DNA of 64,000 bases from Acidimangrovimonas pyrenivorans (GTDB lineage: Bacteria > Pseudomonadota > Alphaproteobacteria > Rhodobacterales > Rhodobacteraceae). Shown here in pieces: positions 1 through 7,852 of the stretch. Both the position numbers and the translations under genes were made by a program. Position 1 is the first letter of the stretch. The number at the start of each line of letters is the position of its first letter. The DNA lies in NCBI RefSeq assembly GCF_042643245.1, contig NZ_JBHRSK010000004.1:310001-374000 (forward strand), written 5' to 3'. The notes under the pieces are model-generated. The model made no database searches. It saw only the letters and a list, made by a program, of their open reading frames with translations, and was not told the origin of the DNA.

Positions 1-284
1 GTCAGCACGAGAAATATGGCGGCGACCCAGATGCGCAGGTCGAGCTTCGTCGCGTGGAGCGGCGTCTTCGTGGTGACGGTGAACTGCCGCCGACATTCCT
101 TCTCAGCGCACTGGTAGAGACCGGCGCGCGTGGTGTCGCCCCGAAGCCGTGTCGAGCGCAAGCTGCCGCAATGCGGGCAGAATCGGTCCCCGGCCCAGAT
201 CGCCTGCTCGAGGAAGATCCGGGCATGGCGTTCGGTCGGCATCTTCTTCCAGACATCACGCACGGACTTGAGTTCGGTGATCAT
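1..284 (-). mobile_element. IS1595-type transposase, N-terminal part (runs off left edge)
   Basis: Reading the minus strand from an ATG at 284 gives an open frame beginning MITELKSVRDVWKKMP that continues to base 1 without a stop. It contains a zinc-ribbon pair, FCPHCG and later YQCAEKECRRQFTV, followed by KTPLHATKLDLRIWVAAIF. This is the usual N-terminal layout of IS1595-family transposases: zinc ribbon, then the start of the DDE domain. Only about 94 residues are visible, so it cannot be said whether the element is intact. It marks the left visible part of the accessory island. I could not identify its terminal repeat in the bases to the right. Confidence 0.75.
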
Positions 285-410
285 GATCGAGCCTCGCTTC
301 GGGGAACCCCATAGATTGGCTCTTTCCTGAAAAGGCGAAGCGACTACGTGATGGCAGTCGTTAGGCGTAGATATGGCAACCTATGTTGGACCTGCCGGAG
401 ACGCGGCTTT

Positions 411-458
411 GTTTCGTGGATAATGGCGAAACATTTCGACGCCCCGGTCTGAGACCGG
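411..458. promoter_or_regulatory. Two dyads upstream of gajA, one around a -10-like GATAAT
   Basis: GTTTCG (411-416) and CGAAAC (427-432) form an inverted repeat that encloses GATAAT (419-424), a good -10 hexamer. A second perfect dyad, CCGGTC-TGA-GACCGG, follows at 444-458. They lie about 110-160 bases before the gajA start in the otherwise gene-free stretch 285-569. I see no convincing -35 at the right spacing. A repressible promoter for the defence operon is an inference. Confidence 0.35.
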
Positions 459-569
459 TGAATTGGTCGAGGCATGTGCTGATTGCATTCGGCTCAGGAG
501 AACCGAGGAAAATGAATGGCCTGACGAGATCCGGGTGGTAAAAGAAGTCGATACAACCCGCGGACGAGA

Positions 570-2288
570 ATGGCCCAGATTCGAAAACTCGAAGTTCTGA
601 ATTTTAGGTGCATCAGAAGCCTGTCCTGGTTCCCGACGCCGGGCATCAACTGCCTGGTGGGTCCTGGCGACAGCGGCAAGTCGACCATCCTCGACGCCAT
701 TGATCTCTGCATGGGGGCCAGGCGCACGATCCAGTTCACCGACGCGGACTTCACCGAACTCGCCGTCGACGCGCCGATCGAGATAACCATCACGCTCGGC
801 GCATTGTCCGACCGATTGAAGAACCTCGACGCCTACGGCCTCTTTCTGCGCGGCTTCGATGCCGCAAGCGGAGAAATTGAGGACGAGCCGCAGGCCGCTC
901 TCGAAACGGTATTGTGCCTCAGGTTGACGGTGGGTGCGGATCTCGAGCCTGTCTGGACACTGGTCTCCGATCGCGCGGCTGCACTCGGGAGCGAGCGCTA
1001 CCTCGCTTGGTCAGATCGGCAGGACATCGCCCCGACGCGGATCGGCTCCTTTTCGGACGTGAACCTCTCATGGAGGCGTGGCTCCGTCTTGAACAAGCTA
1101 TCCAATGAGAAGGCCGACGCATCCGCGATCCTGCTCGCTGCGGCGCGTGACGCCAGGGCACAATTCGGCGACACGGCGGACGAGCAGCTGTCGGAAGGGC
1201 TGGCAAAGGTCAAAGAAGTCGCGGACGGGTTGGGCATTGGAGACGGGAACGACCTCCACGCCGAATTGGATGCCCACTCGGTATCCGTGTCGGCCGGCAC
1301 GATCTCCCTCCACAATGCAGACGGCATCCCGCTGAAGGGAATGGGTATCGGATCGACGCGCCTTCTGATTGCCGGTTTGCAGAAGGAGGCTGCGGCGGGA
1401 TCGGCGATCGTGCTGGTCGATGAGGTAGAACACGGGCTCGAGCCGCACCGGATCATCCAGTTCCTGAACGCGCTCGGTGCGAAGGACGCCGAACCTTCCC
1501 TCCAAGTATTTATGACCAGTCATTCGCCTGTGGTCGTTCGGGAGCTCGGCCTGACACCTCTGACAATCGCGCGGCGGGGCAATCATGGTCCAGACCTGAA
1601 ACGAGCTGGAGATCATCCTGAGCTGCAGGGGACGGCACGGCTCTTCCCTGAGGCGTTTCTCGCCAAGTCTATCTTGGTCTGCGAAGGCGCAACAGAGGTC
1701 GGGTTTGTTCGGGGCATCGACCAGTGGTGTGATGACCAAGGAAAGGGCACGTTGCACGCGGCCGGGGCATGCCTTGTCGATGGCGGTGGGGGGAGCGATC
1801 AGATGCTCAGCCGAGCGCAGGCCTTCCGCACCCTCGGTTACCGATCCGCCCTTTTTCGGGACGACGACAAGCGCCCATCTGAAGCGAAGGAAACCGATTT
1901 CCAACTGGACGGGGGGTGCGTCTTTACTTGGCGGGAAGGCAAGAAGATCGAGGTGGAAATATTCGACTCAATTCCACCGGACGCCGTGAGACCGCTCCTG
2001 GACATCGCATTGGAGGAGCGAGAGGAGCAGTCGATCAATGATCAGCTGAAAACGGTCTCCGAAAACAAGGTCACCTTGGCCACGGTCCTCGCCGAAGTTG
2101 CGGCAAGCGAACTCAGCGATGCCTCACGTCACGCGCTCGGGGAAGCGTCCGGGAAGGGTTGGTTCAAAAACATTTCGACCATGGAGCGCGTTGCCCGGGA
2201 TGTCATCGCCCCGAGGGCCACGAAATTGGACAAGGAATTTCGTAAGTCGATCAACACCATCCGAAAATGGTGCCTGAATGTCAGATGA
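570..2288 (+). CDS. gajA: Gabija GajA: OLD-family ATPase with TOPRIM nuclease domain
   Basis: This 572-residue protein has an SMC/ABC-like ATPase half and a TOPRIM half, as in class 2 OLD nucleases. Visible motifs are Walker A GPGDSGKST (31-39), Walker B IVLVDEVEHG (280-289), an H-loop TSHSP (317-320), the TOPRIM glutamate in ILVCEGATE (E372) and an acidic RDDDK cluster (431-433). In Gabija systems GajA is a sequence-specific DNA-nicking nuclease that is held off by nucleotides and released when phage activity depletes them. Length matches the family (about 580). The ATG at 570 lacks a strong ribosome site. gajB overlaps its end by 11 bases. An isolated OLD nuclease is the alternative, but the partner gene argues for Gabija. 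Confidence 0.85.
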   Translation: MAQIRKLEVLNFRCIRSLSWFPTPGINCLVGPGDSGKSTILDAIDLCMGARRTIQFTDADFTELAVDAPIEITITLGALSDRLKNLDAYGLFLRGFDAASGEIEDEPQAALETVLCLRLTVGADLEPVWTLVSDRAAALGSERYLAWSDRQDIAPTRIGSFSDVNLSWRRGSVLNKLSNEKADASAILLAAARDARAQFGDTADEQLSEGLAKVKEVADGLGIGDGNDLHAELDAHSVSVSAGTISLHNADGIPLKGMGIGSTRLLIAGLQKEAAAGSAIVLVDEVEHGLEPHRIIQFLNALGAKDAEPSLQVFMTSHSPVVVRELGLTPLTIARRGNHGPDLKRAGDHPELQGTARLFPEAFLAKSILVCEGATEVGFVRGIDQWCDDQGKGTLHAAGACLVDGGGGSDQMLSRAQAFRTLGYRSALFRDDDKRPSEAKETDFQLDGGCVFTWREGKKIEVEIFDSIPPDAVRPLLDIALEEREEQSINDQLKTVSENKVTLATVLAEVAASELSDASRHALGEASGKGWFKNISTMERVARDVIAPRATKLDKEFRKSINTIRKWCLNVR

Positions 2289-3702
2289 CTTTGACCTACT
2301 TCAGGTCACTAAGGGTGCGGTGGAAGCGCCGGCAGGCTGCGGCAAGACAGAGCTGATCGTCTCCGCACTCCGCCGCCATTCCGCCCCGAAACCTGTCCTT
2401 GTCCTGACTCACACTAATGCAGGGGTCGCCGCGCTTCGGCATCGGTTGTCGCGACATCGGGTGCCGCATGATCGTTACCGGTTGTCGACGATCGACGGCT
2501 GGGCCCTTCGCATCCTAAAGACCTTTCCTGCGCGGTCCGGGATCGCGCCCGCTCACCTCGACCTCGAGGATGCCAGACGGGACTACCCAGCCATCAAGGC
2601 GGCGATCGCGCGTCTTCTCGCCGGTCGGCATATAGACGAGGTGCTGTTCGCAAGCTTCAGTCGGGTCATCGTCGACGAGTATCAGGACTGCGACCCCGAT
2701 CAGCATGCCGTGGTCTGTCATCTCGCGAGCATTCTGCCGACCGTCGTCCTCGGCGATCCGATGCAGGAAATCTTCAACTGGCGGGGCCACCACCCGGATT
2801 GGGATGACGACGTGGTCGGCAACTTTCCATTGGTCGCGGAACTGACCCGACCGTGGCGATGGGAAAATGCCGGCGCCCATGAACTCGGGGCCTGGCTGCT
2901 CGAGGCGCGTCGCACGCTGAAGGCCGGTGCCCGGATCGACCTGCGAACGGCACCCCCCGATGTCTCCTGGATTCATCTGGACGGCGTGACCGATCACGAA
3001 AAGCAGCGCCTCGCTTGCCTCACTCGGTCCCCGCGGGCCGGAGGAGAAGTCCTGATCATGACTGGTGGAATTCAGAAGGATCTGCAACGGAAGCTGGCGA
3101 AGCAGACACCGGGCGCTGTGACTGTCGAAGCCGTCGATCTTACGGAGGTCACGGACTTCGCACGCGAGGTCGACCTCGTCGCCCCGGGAAATCTGGAAGC
3201 CGCTCTCGACTTCGCCTTCGCAGTCATGACGGGCGTTGATCGGAAGGGCATCGCGGCCCGGGCGGCAACAATCGCCGCGGCTCGGCACCGGGCACCGCCC
3301 GAGGCGCACGAACTTGCGGCCATCCGATACCGGGAAGTTGGGGATGCCGCCTCCCTCATCGCCCTGTTCGATGCGCTCGAGGCCGCACAGGGTGCTCGGA
3401 CGTTTCGGCCGGAGATCCTGCGCACCTGCATCAAGGCCCTCCGATCGTCCGGCCCCGATGTAAGCTTTCTGGAGGCCGCCAAGCGCATCCGCGAACAGCA
3501 GCGCGTGCTCGGGCGACTCCTCCCAACGAAAGCCGTGGGAAGTCCACTCCTGCTCAAGGGGCTCGAGGGCGATGTCGCGGTCATCCTGGATGCGAGCGAC
3601 TTCGACCGTGACGCAGCAAAAAACAGGAAGAACCTCTACGTCGCGTTGACCCGGGGCTCCAGGAAGCTGGTGGTCTGCTCGCCGACGCACCTCTTGGGAT
3701 GA
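2278..3702 (+). CDS. gajB: Gabija GajB: UvrD/PcrA-like SF1 helicase
   Basis: This 474-residue superfamily 1 helicase shows Walker A APAGCGKTE (17-25), motif II DEYQD (133-137) and a C-terminal LYVALTR motif VI near residue 453, so the helicase core looks complete. In Gabija, GajB associates with GajA tetramers and hydrolyses nucleotides, sensing DNA ends made during phage replication. The start lies inside the end of gajA (11-base overlap), which implies translational coupling. Size fits GajB (about 490). Taken alone it could be any small UvrD-like helicase; the pairing with an OLD/TOPRIM nuclease decides the call. Confidence 0.85.
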   Translation: MSDDFDLLQVTKGAVEAPAGCGKTELIVSALRRHSAPKPVLVLTHTNAGVAALRHRLSRHRVPHDRYRLSTIDGWALRILKTFPARSGIAPAHLDLEDARRDYPAIKAAIARLLAGRHIDEVLFASFSRVIVDEYQDCDPDQHAVVCHLASILPTVVLGDPMQEIFNWRGHHPDWDDDVVGNFPLVAELTRPWRWENAGAHELGAWLLEARRTLKAGARIDLRTAPPDVSWIHLDGVTDHEKQRLACLTRSPRAGGEVLIMTGGIQKDLQRKLAKQTPGAVTVEAVDLTEVTDFAREVDLVAPGNLEAALDFAFAVMTGVDRKGIAARAATIAAARHRAPPEAHELAAIRYREVGDAASLIALFDALEAAQGARTFRPEILRTCIKALRSSGPDVSFLEAAKRIREQQRVLGRLLPTKAVGSPLLLKGLEGDVAVILDASDFDRDAAKNRKNLYVALTRGSRKLVVCSPTHLLG

Positions 3703-3987
3703 TATCACCGGGCAGCATTCCGGGGGGCGAGACCTGACTATTCGTATGAAAAGCGCGCGAGGGCGCGTTGGGGCGGAAGATCATGCTGGGTTCCCCTGGT
3801 GTCGAAGCTGCGAAGCGCTCTTCGAGTCGACGAAGGCGCTCACTTGCTCGTCGGCGATGGCCGCGGGTTGGGCGGTGAAGCTCAAGATGCTCGCCCTTAT
3901 TCCCATATTCTCGCTTCGGCGGGTCTTTTCCGTTGAGCCGACGCGCTGCCATATGCCATCATGGGACACTGGAAATGAGGAAAAGTG

Positions 3988-4065
3988 ATGACTTCGATTG
4001 TTCAGGACTACCCCATCCCGAAGGGCTGGCTTCCCGAGCGCGACTCGGAAGAGCGCAAGAAGTGA
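3988..4065 (+). CDS. Possible 25-residue small protein
   Basis: An ATG at 3988 follows a good ribosome site (GAGG eight bases upstream) and opens a 25-codon frame, MTSIVQDYPIPKGWLPERDS plus EERKK, closed by TGA. It lies between gajB and the IS3 remnant. I do not recognise it. It may be the remnant of a gene cut by insertions, a leader peptide, or chance. The stretch 3703-3987 before it holds nothing else I can support. Confidence 0.25.
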   Translation: MTSIVQDYPIPKGWLPERDSEERKK

Positions 4066-4105
4066 TCTGCCGTTTTCTGGTCTCCAAGCACGAGGAGATC
4101 AGAGC

Positions 4106-4271
4106 ATGTCGAAACACAGGACCAGCGGGCCTCAAGGCTCGTATGGCGCTGGAAGCTGTAAAGGGCGTGGGCACCGTGTCGGAGCTGGTTGCGGAATACG
4201 GCGTGCAGCCGCGGGCCATAGTCTACCTCAACCAGATTGAAACCGGCCAGCAGGGTCAGAGAGTAGCTTAA
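4106..4271 (+). pseudogene. IS3-family transposase OrfA remnant (frameshifted, truncated)
   Basis: The ATG at 4106 begins MSKHRTSGP in one frame; the homology continues in another frame as GLKARMALEAVKGVGTVSEL and then VAEYGVQPRAI, the helix-turn-helix start of IS3-family OrfA proteins. A frameshift after about nine codons and a stop at 4271 leave only the N-terminal part; OrfB is absent. It records an old insertion next to the Gabija genes. Confidence 0.65.
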
Positions 4272-4273
4272 AT

Positions 4274-4304
4274 CACCCCGAAAACTATCGAAGGATCGGG
4301 GGTG
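4274..4304 (-). terminator. Possible hairpin after the primase gene
   Basis: CACCCCGA (4274-4281) can pair with TCGGGGGTG (4296-4304) with one bulge. It lies just beyond the stop of the minus-strand primase gene. There is no clear T-tract, so function is uncertain. Confidence 0.3.
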
Positions 4305-4339
4305 TAGGTAAGTGCCACGTTGCCCCGGGGCGCACGGGA

Positions 4340-6133
4340 TCACTCGGCAGCGACAATACGGACAGCAGGACGCCAGGTGTCTGGGTTGTGGTGACCACGC
4401 AGCGACGCGACCTTGCGACCTTCAACCGTCAGACCAACGCCGCGCCACATGCGGATGCCCCTGACCTTCACCTCGGTGACACCCTGACCGCGCAGGGCAT
4501 CTTCGAAGGCGCTTTTCTCCCTGTCCTTCGGTCTGCCTCCGAGATGATCCGAAAGCAGCGACGAGATAGACGATTTAGTTACGTCGGCCCGCGGCGAGAA
4601 CTCGAGCCAGTTCTCGAACATCTCACGGTATGGGTTCGCGTTTTTCATGATCTGCTCACGCAGTTCAGCCACACGAGCACTGTCCGGGAAGTTGCCAGCC
4701 TTGCCGTCGTTCGCCGCGTAATATTTCATCGCTCCGCTGACGACGTAGAGCGCGAGAGCCTTCTGACCGTCTTCACTCTCGAGCCACTCCTTGAGTCCGA
4801 ACTCCTTCTCCTGGCCACCTTCTGGCGCCGTGCCAGGGTCATAGAACGTCTCAGTGAACGGGAACGGGGTAAGTCGAACCCTTGTCGCACGATCGAAGCT
4901 CTTGAAACGCGGCATGTCATTGAGAGACATCCAGAACGAGGCAAAATTCACGAATTCGACCGCGTGCTCCGCGTGCGGCGGGCGGGCTGACTGGACGTCC
5001 CCGCCGGAGAGGCGCTTGAACTCTCCGGCCTCAATTGACGACCCCTTCCGTGGCTCCGACGACATTGCCATGCGACGCCAGATGAGCGGTGTCTTCGCAC
5101 CGTCGTGGCTGTTTGCATCACGATCTCCAGTGTCGAGGATGATGCCCGGCTTGACTGCGGCGCCCCAGCCTCCAAGACCAATGCCAAAGAGCTTCACGAG
5201 CGCGTCTTGGACGAGCGACTTGCCGTTGTCTCCATTCTGAAGGGCATTGTCTTGGTTGCCGACCATGAAGAACGACCGCTTTGCTGCGACCTCCCCGGTG
5301 GCGCTGTATCCGATCGCGGTCTGGAACATCTCGGCTGTCTCATGATCTTTCGGCCAGAAGCGAGCGAATGTCCTAAGCACCCTGTCGAGATCGGCATTCT
5401 CATCGTAGTCGCACTGAAGGCATCCGGTCATGTAGTGCTCAGGATCATGAGGCATCGTATCTCCGGTGCGGAGATCGACGGTGCAGTTTTGAAACGCGAT
5501 TAGGTGAGCGACCGCGAACGTGTTGAAGCGATCCCGCGGGACAGTCAGAGCGCCCTTGGCGTGGGAGAGGATGTTTTCGGCAGACTTCGCATTTGAGTTC
5601 AGCTTTTCTGCCACTTCACCACGTTCGGCGGCATAGAGACGGCGCACACGATCAAGAAGTTCAGCGGATGGCTTGCGCGAGAACTGCCAGTGTGTCCCAG
5701 TCCACTCTCCCCATCCAGCACCTTCCGTATAGCAAGCGCGGCCTGATGCACGCTCAGCAACCCAGGCACCGAGTGCGGAGTAGTTGACTTCGAAGGCCAG
5801 AAGAGGATTGTCCTCGGCGAGTTGTTCACGAATTCGGCGTGCCTCAGCGCGCTCGTTCATCGCCTCAAGCTTCGCCTGATCCTTCGCAATCTTCTTCGCT
5901 TCCGACTGAGCAGCAGCGAGGTCCTTTTCGGCCTGGCGCAGCCTTGCGTTCACTTCTGTAACGGCTGCACGTGCTTGGGCAGCCTCGATAGCTGCAGCCT
6001 CACGATCATGCTTCTGCGCGCTCTGGCGGCGCGCGGAGGCAGCAGCTGCGTGGATTTCTTTCTCGGCTTTTTCGGCGAGGAGTTGGTCGCGCTTCTCTTC
6101 GAATGCGCCGACGAAGTTGCCGTGCACGATCAT
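4340..6133 (-). CDS. D5/P4-type primase-helicase with N-terminal coiled coil
   Basis: With the ATG at 6133 the product has 597 residues; an upstream in-frame TTG at 6193 would add 20. Residues about 11-105 are rich in A, E, K, Q and R and should form a long coiled coil. A D5_N-like segment follows (FNTFAVAHLIAFQNCTVDLR), then an SF3 helicase core with Walker A ending GDNGKS (about 301-306) and the SF3 motif C-like SLNDMP. Such proteins start replication of plasmids, P4-like satellites and prophages. A classical N-terminal primase (AEP/TOPRIM) domain is not evident; the coiled coil occupies its place. The iteron-like region lies just upstream of its start. It is the main sign that the island can replicate on its own. 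Confidence 0.8.
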   Translation of the reverse strand: MIVHGNFVGAFEEKRDQLLAEKAEKEIHAAAASARRQSAQKHDREAAAIEAAQARAAVTEVNARLRQAEKDLAAAQSEAKKIAKDQAKLEAMNERAEARRIREQLAEDNPLLAFEVNYSALGAWVAERASGRACYTEGAGWGEWTGTHWQFSRKPSAELLDRVRRLYAAERGEVAEKLNSNAKSAENILSHAKGALTVPRDRFNTFAVAHLIAFQNCTVDLRTGDTMPHDPEHYMTGCLQCDYDENADLDRVLRTFARFWPKDHETAEMFQTAIGYSATGEVAAKRSFFMVGNQDNALQNGDNGKSLVQDALVKLFGIGLGGWGAAVKPGIILDTGDRDANSHDGAKTPLIWRRMAMSSEPRKGSSIEAGEFKRLSGGDVQSARPPHAEHAVEFVNFASFWMSLNDMPRFKSFDRATRVRLTPFPFTETFYDPGTAPEGGQEKEFGLKEWLESEDGQKALALYVVSGAMKYYAANDGKAGNFPDSARVAELREQIMKNANPYREMFENWLEFSPRADVTKSSISSLLSDHLGGRPKDREKSAFEDALRGQGVTEVKVRGIRMWRGVGLTVEGRKVASLRGHHNPDTWRPAVRIVAAE

Positions 6134-6180
6134 GCTCTTGTCATCCCTGTTCCAGTCTTGGCCTCCTCTCCCGGGCCACC

Positions 6181-6640
6181 CCCAGGAGGCCAATCCTGGG
6201 GGCTTTCACTGGTCCGGGTTCGGAGCGCGACGAGCGTCGCAAGAGGGAATTGGGATCGGCACTCATATCTCAAAAAAGATGTCCAGTCACAGAAGCGTGT
6301 GTGTCCGTTTCAGTTTTCTGTTTTTCGCTGGGGGGCAACAGGGGGCACCAGGGGGCAAGAGTGATGCCCTCAAATTGTGTCGCTAAAACAATGCCTTAAC
6401 TGCCAGTTGGCAGAGGGGGCAGGCAGTAGGTCTTCTCATGTGAGATATTCTTTTTCTTCGCACTGTGATGTCTCTCTTCACGTGTGACTCATCACATCAA
6501 GCGAGAATTCTTGCGCGCATTAGAAAAAGTTCCGGAAGAGTGCCCCTCGCCCTCAATGTTGGTAAGGTCCTGATATACAATGAGAAATAGGGGGCGGGAG
6601 GCACGCCCCCAGCCTGCCCCCTGGGTGGTTTCCTGGTGGT
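6181..6640. other. Candidate replication origin / control region upstream of the primase gene
   Basis: This gene-free stretch is full of repeats. The octamer AGGGGGCA or a near match occurs in a tandem run with an exact 10-base period (6329-6356), again at 6414-6421, at 6589-6596 (last base G) and inverted at 6615-6622. Dyads are CCCAGGA/TCCTGGG (6181-6187, 6194-6200), CTGCCA-GT-TGGCAG (6400-6413) and TGTGATG/CATCACA (6464-6470, 6490-6496). AT-rich runs separate them. Iterons plus AT-rich DNA beside a D5/P4 primase-helicase suggest an origin; this is inference. Confidence 0.4.
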
Positions 6641-6703
6641 GATCACGGATTTTCCCTGTCAGGGAGCGATCCCGAGGCTCGAAAAAATGGCGCCGGCTTG
6701 ACC

Positions 6704-6910
6704 ATGGAAGCCGACTGGGAGCATCATCGCATGATGGCGTCTTGTAGATCAGAAGCAGAAGAGAGGCTCCGCGCCATGCTCGATGAAGGACGCGCGAGCG
6801 CCCAGGACGAGCCCATCACACAAGAGGCGATCAAAATCCTAAGGGACAGGGCAGAGAAAGCCTGCCAGAGCTCCACTTATGACACAGCGCGAACGAAAGA
6901 GATCCTCTAA
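6704..6910 (+). CDS. Small hypothetical protein
   Basis: From the ATG at 6704 a 68-residue, highly charged protein is read: MEADWEHHRMMASCRSEAEE and onward, probably helical. An in-frame TTG lies two codons upstream. I do not recognise it. It is oriented away from the primase gene and follows the iteron region, so it may be a leftward/rightward control gene of the element, but nothing in the sequence shows this. Bases 6911-7037 hold no further gene I can support. Confidence 0.4.
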   Translation: MEADWEHHRMMASCRSEAEERLRAMLDEGRASAQDEPITQEAIKILRDRAEKACQSSTYDTARTKEIL

Positions 6911-7037
6911 GAACTCGAGCGCTTTCGCGGACGTCTCCCAAGCGGTGATCAGCTGAGCCGCGATGAGGCCAATTCCAGGGACAGTTTGGATTAGAATGTC
7001 GAAGGCAAGCGCACTCACTCGCGCGATACCGAAAACG

Positions 7038-7415
7038 TCAGCACGCGTTCGGATGGAACATCATCATGAGCTCGGACTCGTCGTCATCGTAGTATAGCTC
7101 CGGATCAAGCTCTACTGCATCCTCGTCACGGATGACGTGGACGACAAGCTGATCGGCGTGCGCGAAGAACGTCCCCATGGTCTCGTCGAATGAATCTGCG
7201 ATCAGATCAGGAAGGCCCGGGAGCATGAGCATCGGTGATGTCGACGCCTGGAACCGCTCGAAGTCCGCAAACGAGCTCTGATAGAACGTCACCGCGAATT
7301 CGTCTCCACCCTCTTTGACGACAGTATTGTCAGGGGTCGACATAGCTGCTTTGACCATCGCCATGTCAAAGAGACCCGGCGCAGCTCTGTAGCTGACGAC
7401 GATTTTCTTGCTCAT
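7038..7415 (-). CDS. Hypothetical acidic protein of the island
   Basis: The ATG at 7415 gives 125 residues and is preceded by GAGG at a good distance; a GTG at 7442 would add nine. The protein begins MSKKIVVSYRAAPGLFDMAM and ends in a strongly acidic tail (ELDPELYYDDDESELMMMF). There is no signal peptide or membrane segment. I do not recognise a family. It reads towards the primase gene and lies downstream of the three palindromes, which may control it. Small acidic phage and satellite proteins are sometimes DNA mimics or inhibitors; that is only a thought here. Confidence 0.55.
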   Translation of the reverse strand: MSKKIVVSYRAAPGLFDMAMVKAAMSTPDNTVVKEGGDEFAVTFYQSSFADFERFQASTSPMLMLPGLPDLIADSFDETMGTFFAHADQLVVHVIRDEDAVELDPELYYDDDESELMMMFHPNAC

Positions 7416-7518
7416 CAGTGCCTCGAGAATTTTGGTTTGCACTGGGTTTTACCCAACTTCCTTCTGAAGCAAAAGACAGACGGGGAGATAATCTATAAAT
7501 ACAAAGGCATGGCTCGAC

Positions 7519-7659
7519 ATGAAGCGCAACTTGAGCGTCGAGAAGGTCGAGGGCGCGATGGACAAGGTCATCACACCGGAGGACCGCAGCCTGGGCGAGA
7601 TTTTCACGCGTGAAAATGACAAGCGCTGCCCAGCTTTCGCAGTGATCCATGCGTTCTGA
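7519..7659 (+). CDS. Possible 46-residue small protein spanning the first palindrome
   Basis: An ATG at 7519 opens MKRNLSVEKVEGAMDKVITP and runs 46 codons to TGA at 7657-7659. The first TTTTCACGCGTGAAAA palindrome lies inside it and encodes IFTREN. The composition looks protein-like but there is no strong ribosome site and no family match that I know. It is a candidate only. Confidence 0.25.
   Translation: MKRNLSVEKVEGAMDKVITPEDRSLGEIFTRENDKRCPAFAVIHAF
7600..7617. repeat. Palindrome copy 1, ATTTTCACGCGTGAAAAT
   Basis: Perfect 18-base palindrome. It belongs to a set of three (with 7662-7679 and 7787-7804) whose centres are 62 and 125 bases apart, close to 6 and 12 helical turns, so all three would face the same side of the DNA. 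It is likely a binding site for a dimeric DNA-binding protein of the island. Confidence 0.7.
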
Positions 7660-7661
7660 CG

Positions 7662-7679
7662 ATTTTCACACGTGAAAAT
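7662..7679. repeat. Palindrome copy 2, ATTTTCACACGTGAAAAT
   Basis: Same arms as the other copies (TTTTCAC and GTGAAAA) with AC instead of GC in the centre. In this copy the arms extend by one further base pair on each side (GATTTT...AAAATC, 7661-7680). Confidence 0.7.
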
Positions 7680-7786
7680 CTGCATCAGATTTCCGATACA
7701 TTACAAGTGGCCTAGATAGCATTCGAGCCGGCGCGTTCCCCGAAACCGGAGCCGATCCTTTCCTTCTGACACTGCGCGCGTCGGCC

Positions 7787-7804
7787 ATTTTCACGCGTGA
7801 AAAT
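7787..7804. repeat. Palindrome copy 3, ATTTTCACGCGTGAAAAT
   Basis: This copy is identical to copy 1 over all 18 bases. It lies about 50 bases downstream of the end of the 7853-8320 gene, between the two unknown minus-strand genes. The gene-free stretch 7660-7852 otherwise holds nothing I can support. Confidence 0.7.
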
Positions 7805-7852
7805 AGAACGCGTTCGCCAAGGCGGACTGCTCCCAGATGACATCAACTCCTT

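Noticed and set aside
3746..3988. 80-codon plus-strand frame after gajB
   Set aside because: No ribosome site, odd composition and no recognisable motif; not supported as a gene.
4388..4990. 200-codon plus-strand frame over the primase gene
   Set aside because: Antisense to the D5/P4 primase-helicase, which has clear motifs in the other strand.
7600..7804. CRISPR-like array from the repeated palindromes
   Set aside because: Only three copies, unequal gaps (44 and 107 bases), perfect palindromes and no cas genes; operator or iteron sites fit better.
7600..7804. parS centromere sites
   Set aside because: The arms resemble parS, but the centre has two additional bases and no parA or parB gene is visible in the island part shown. 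Kept as an unexplained palindrome instead.
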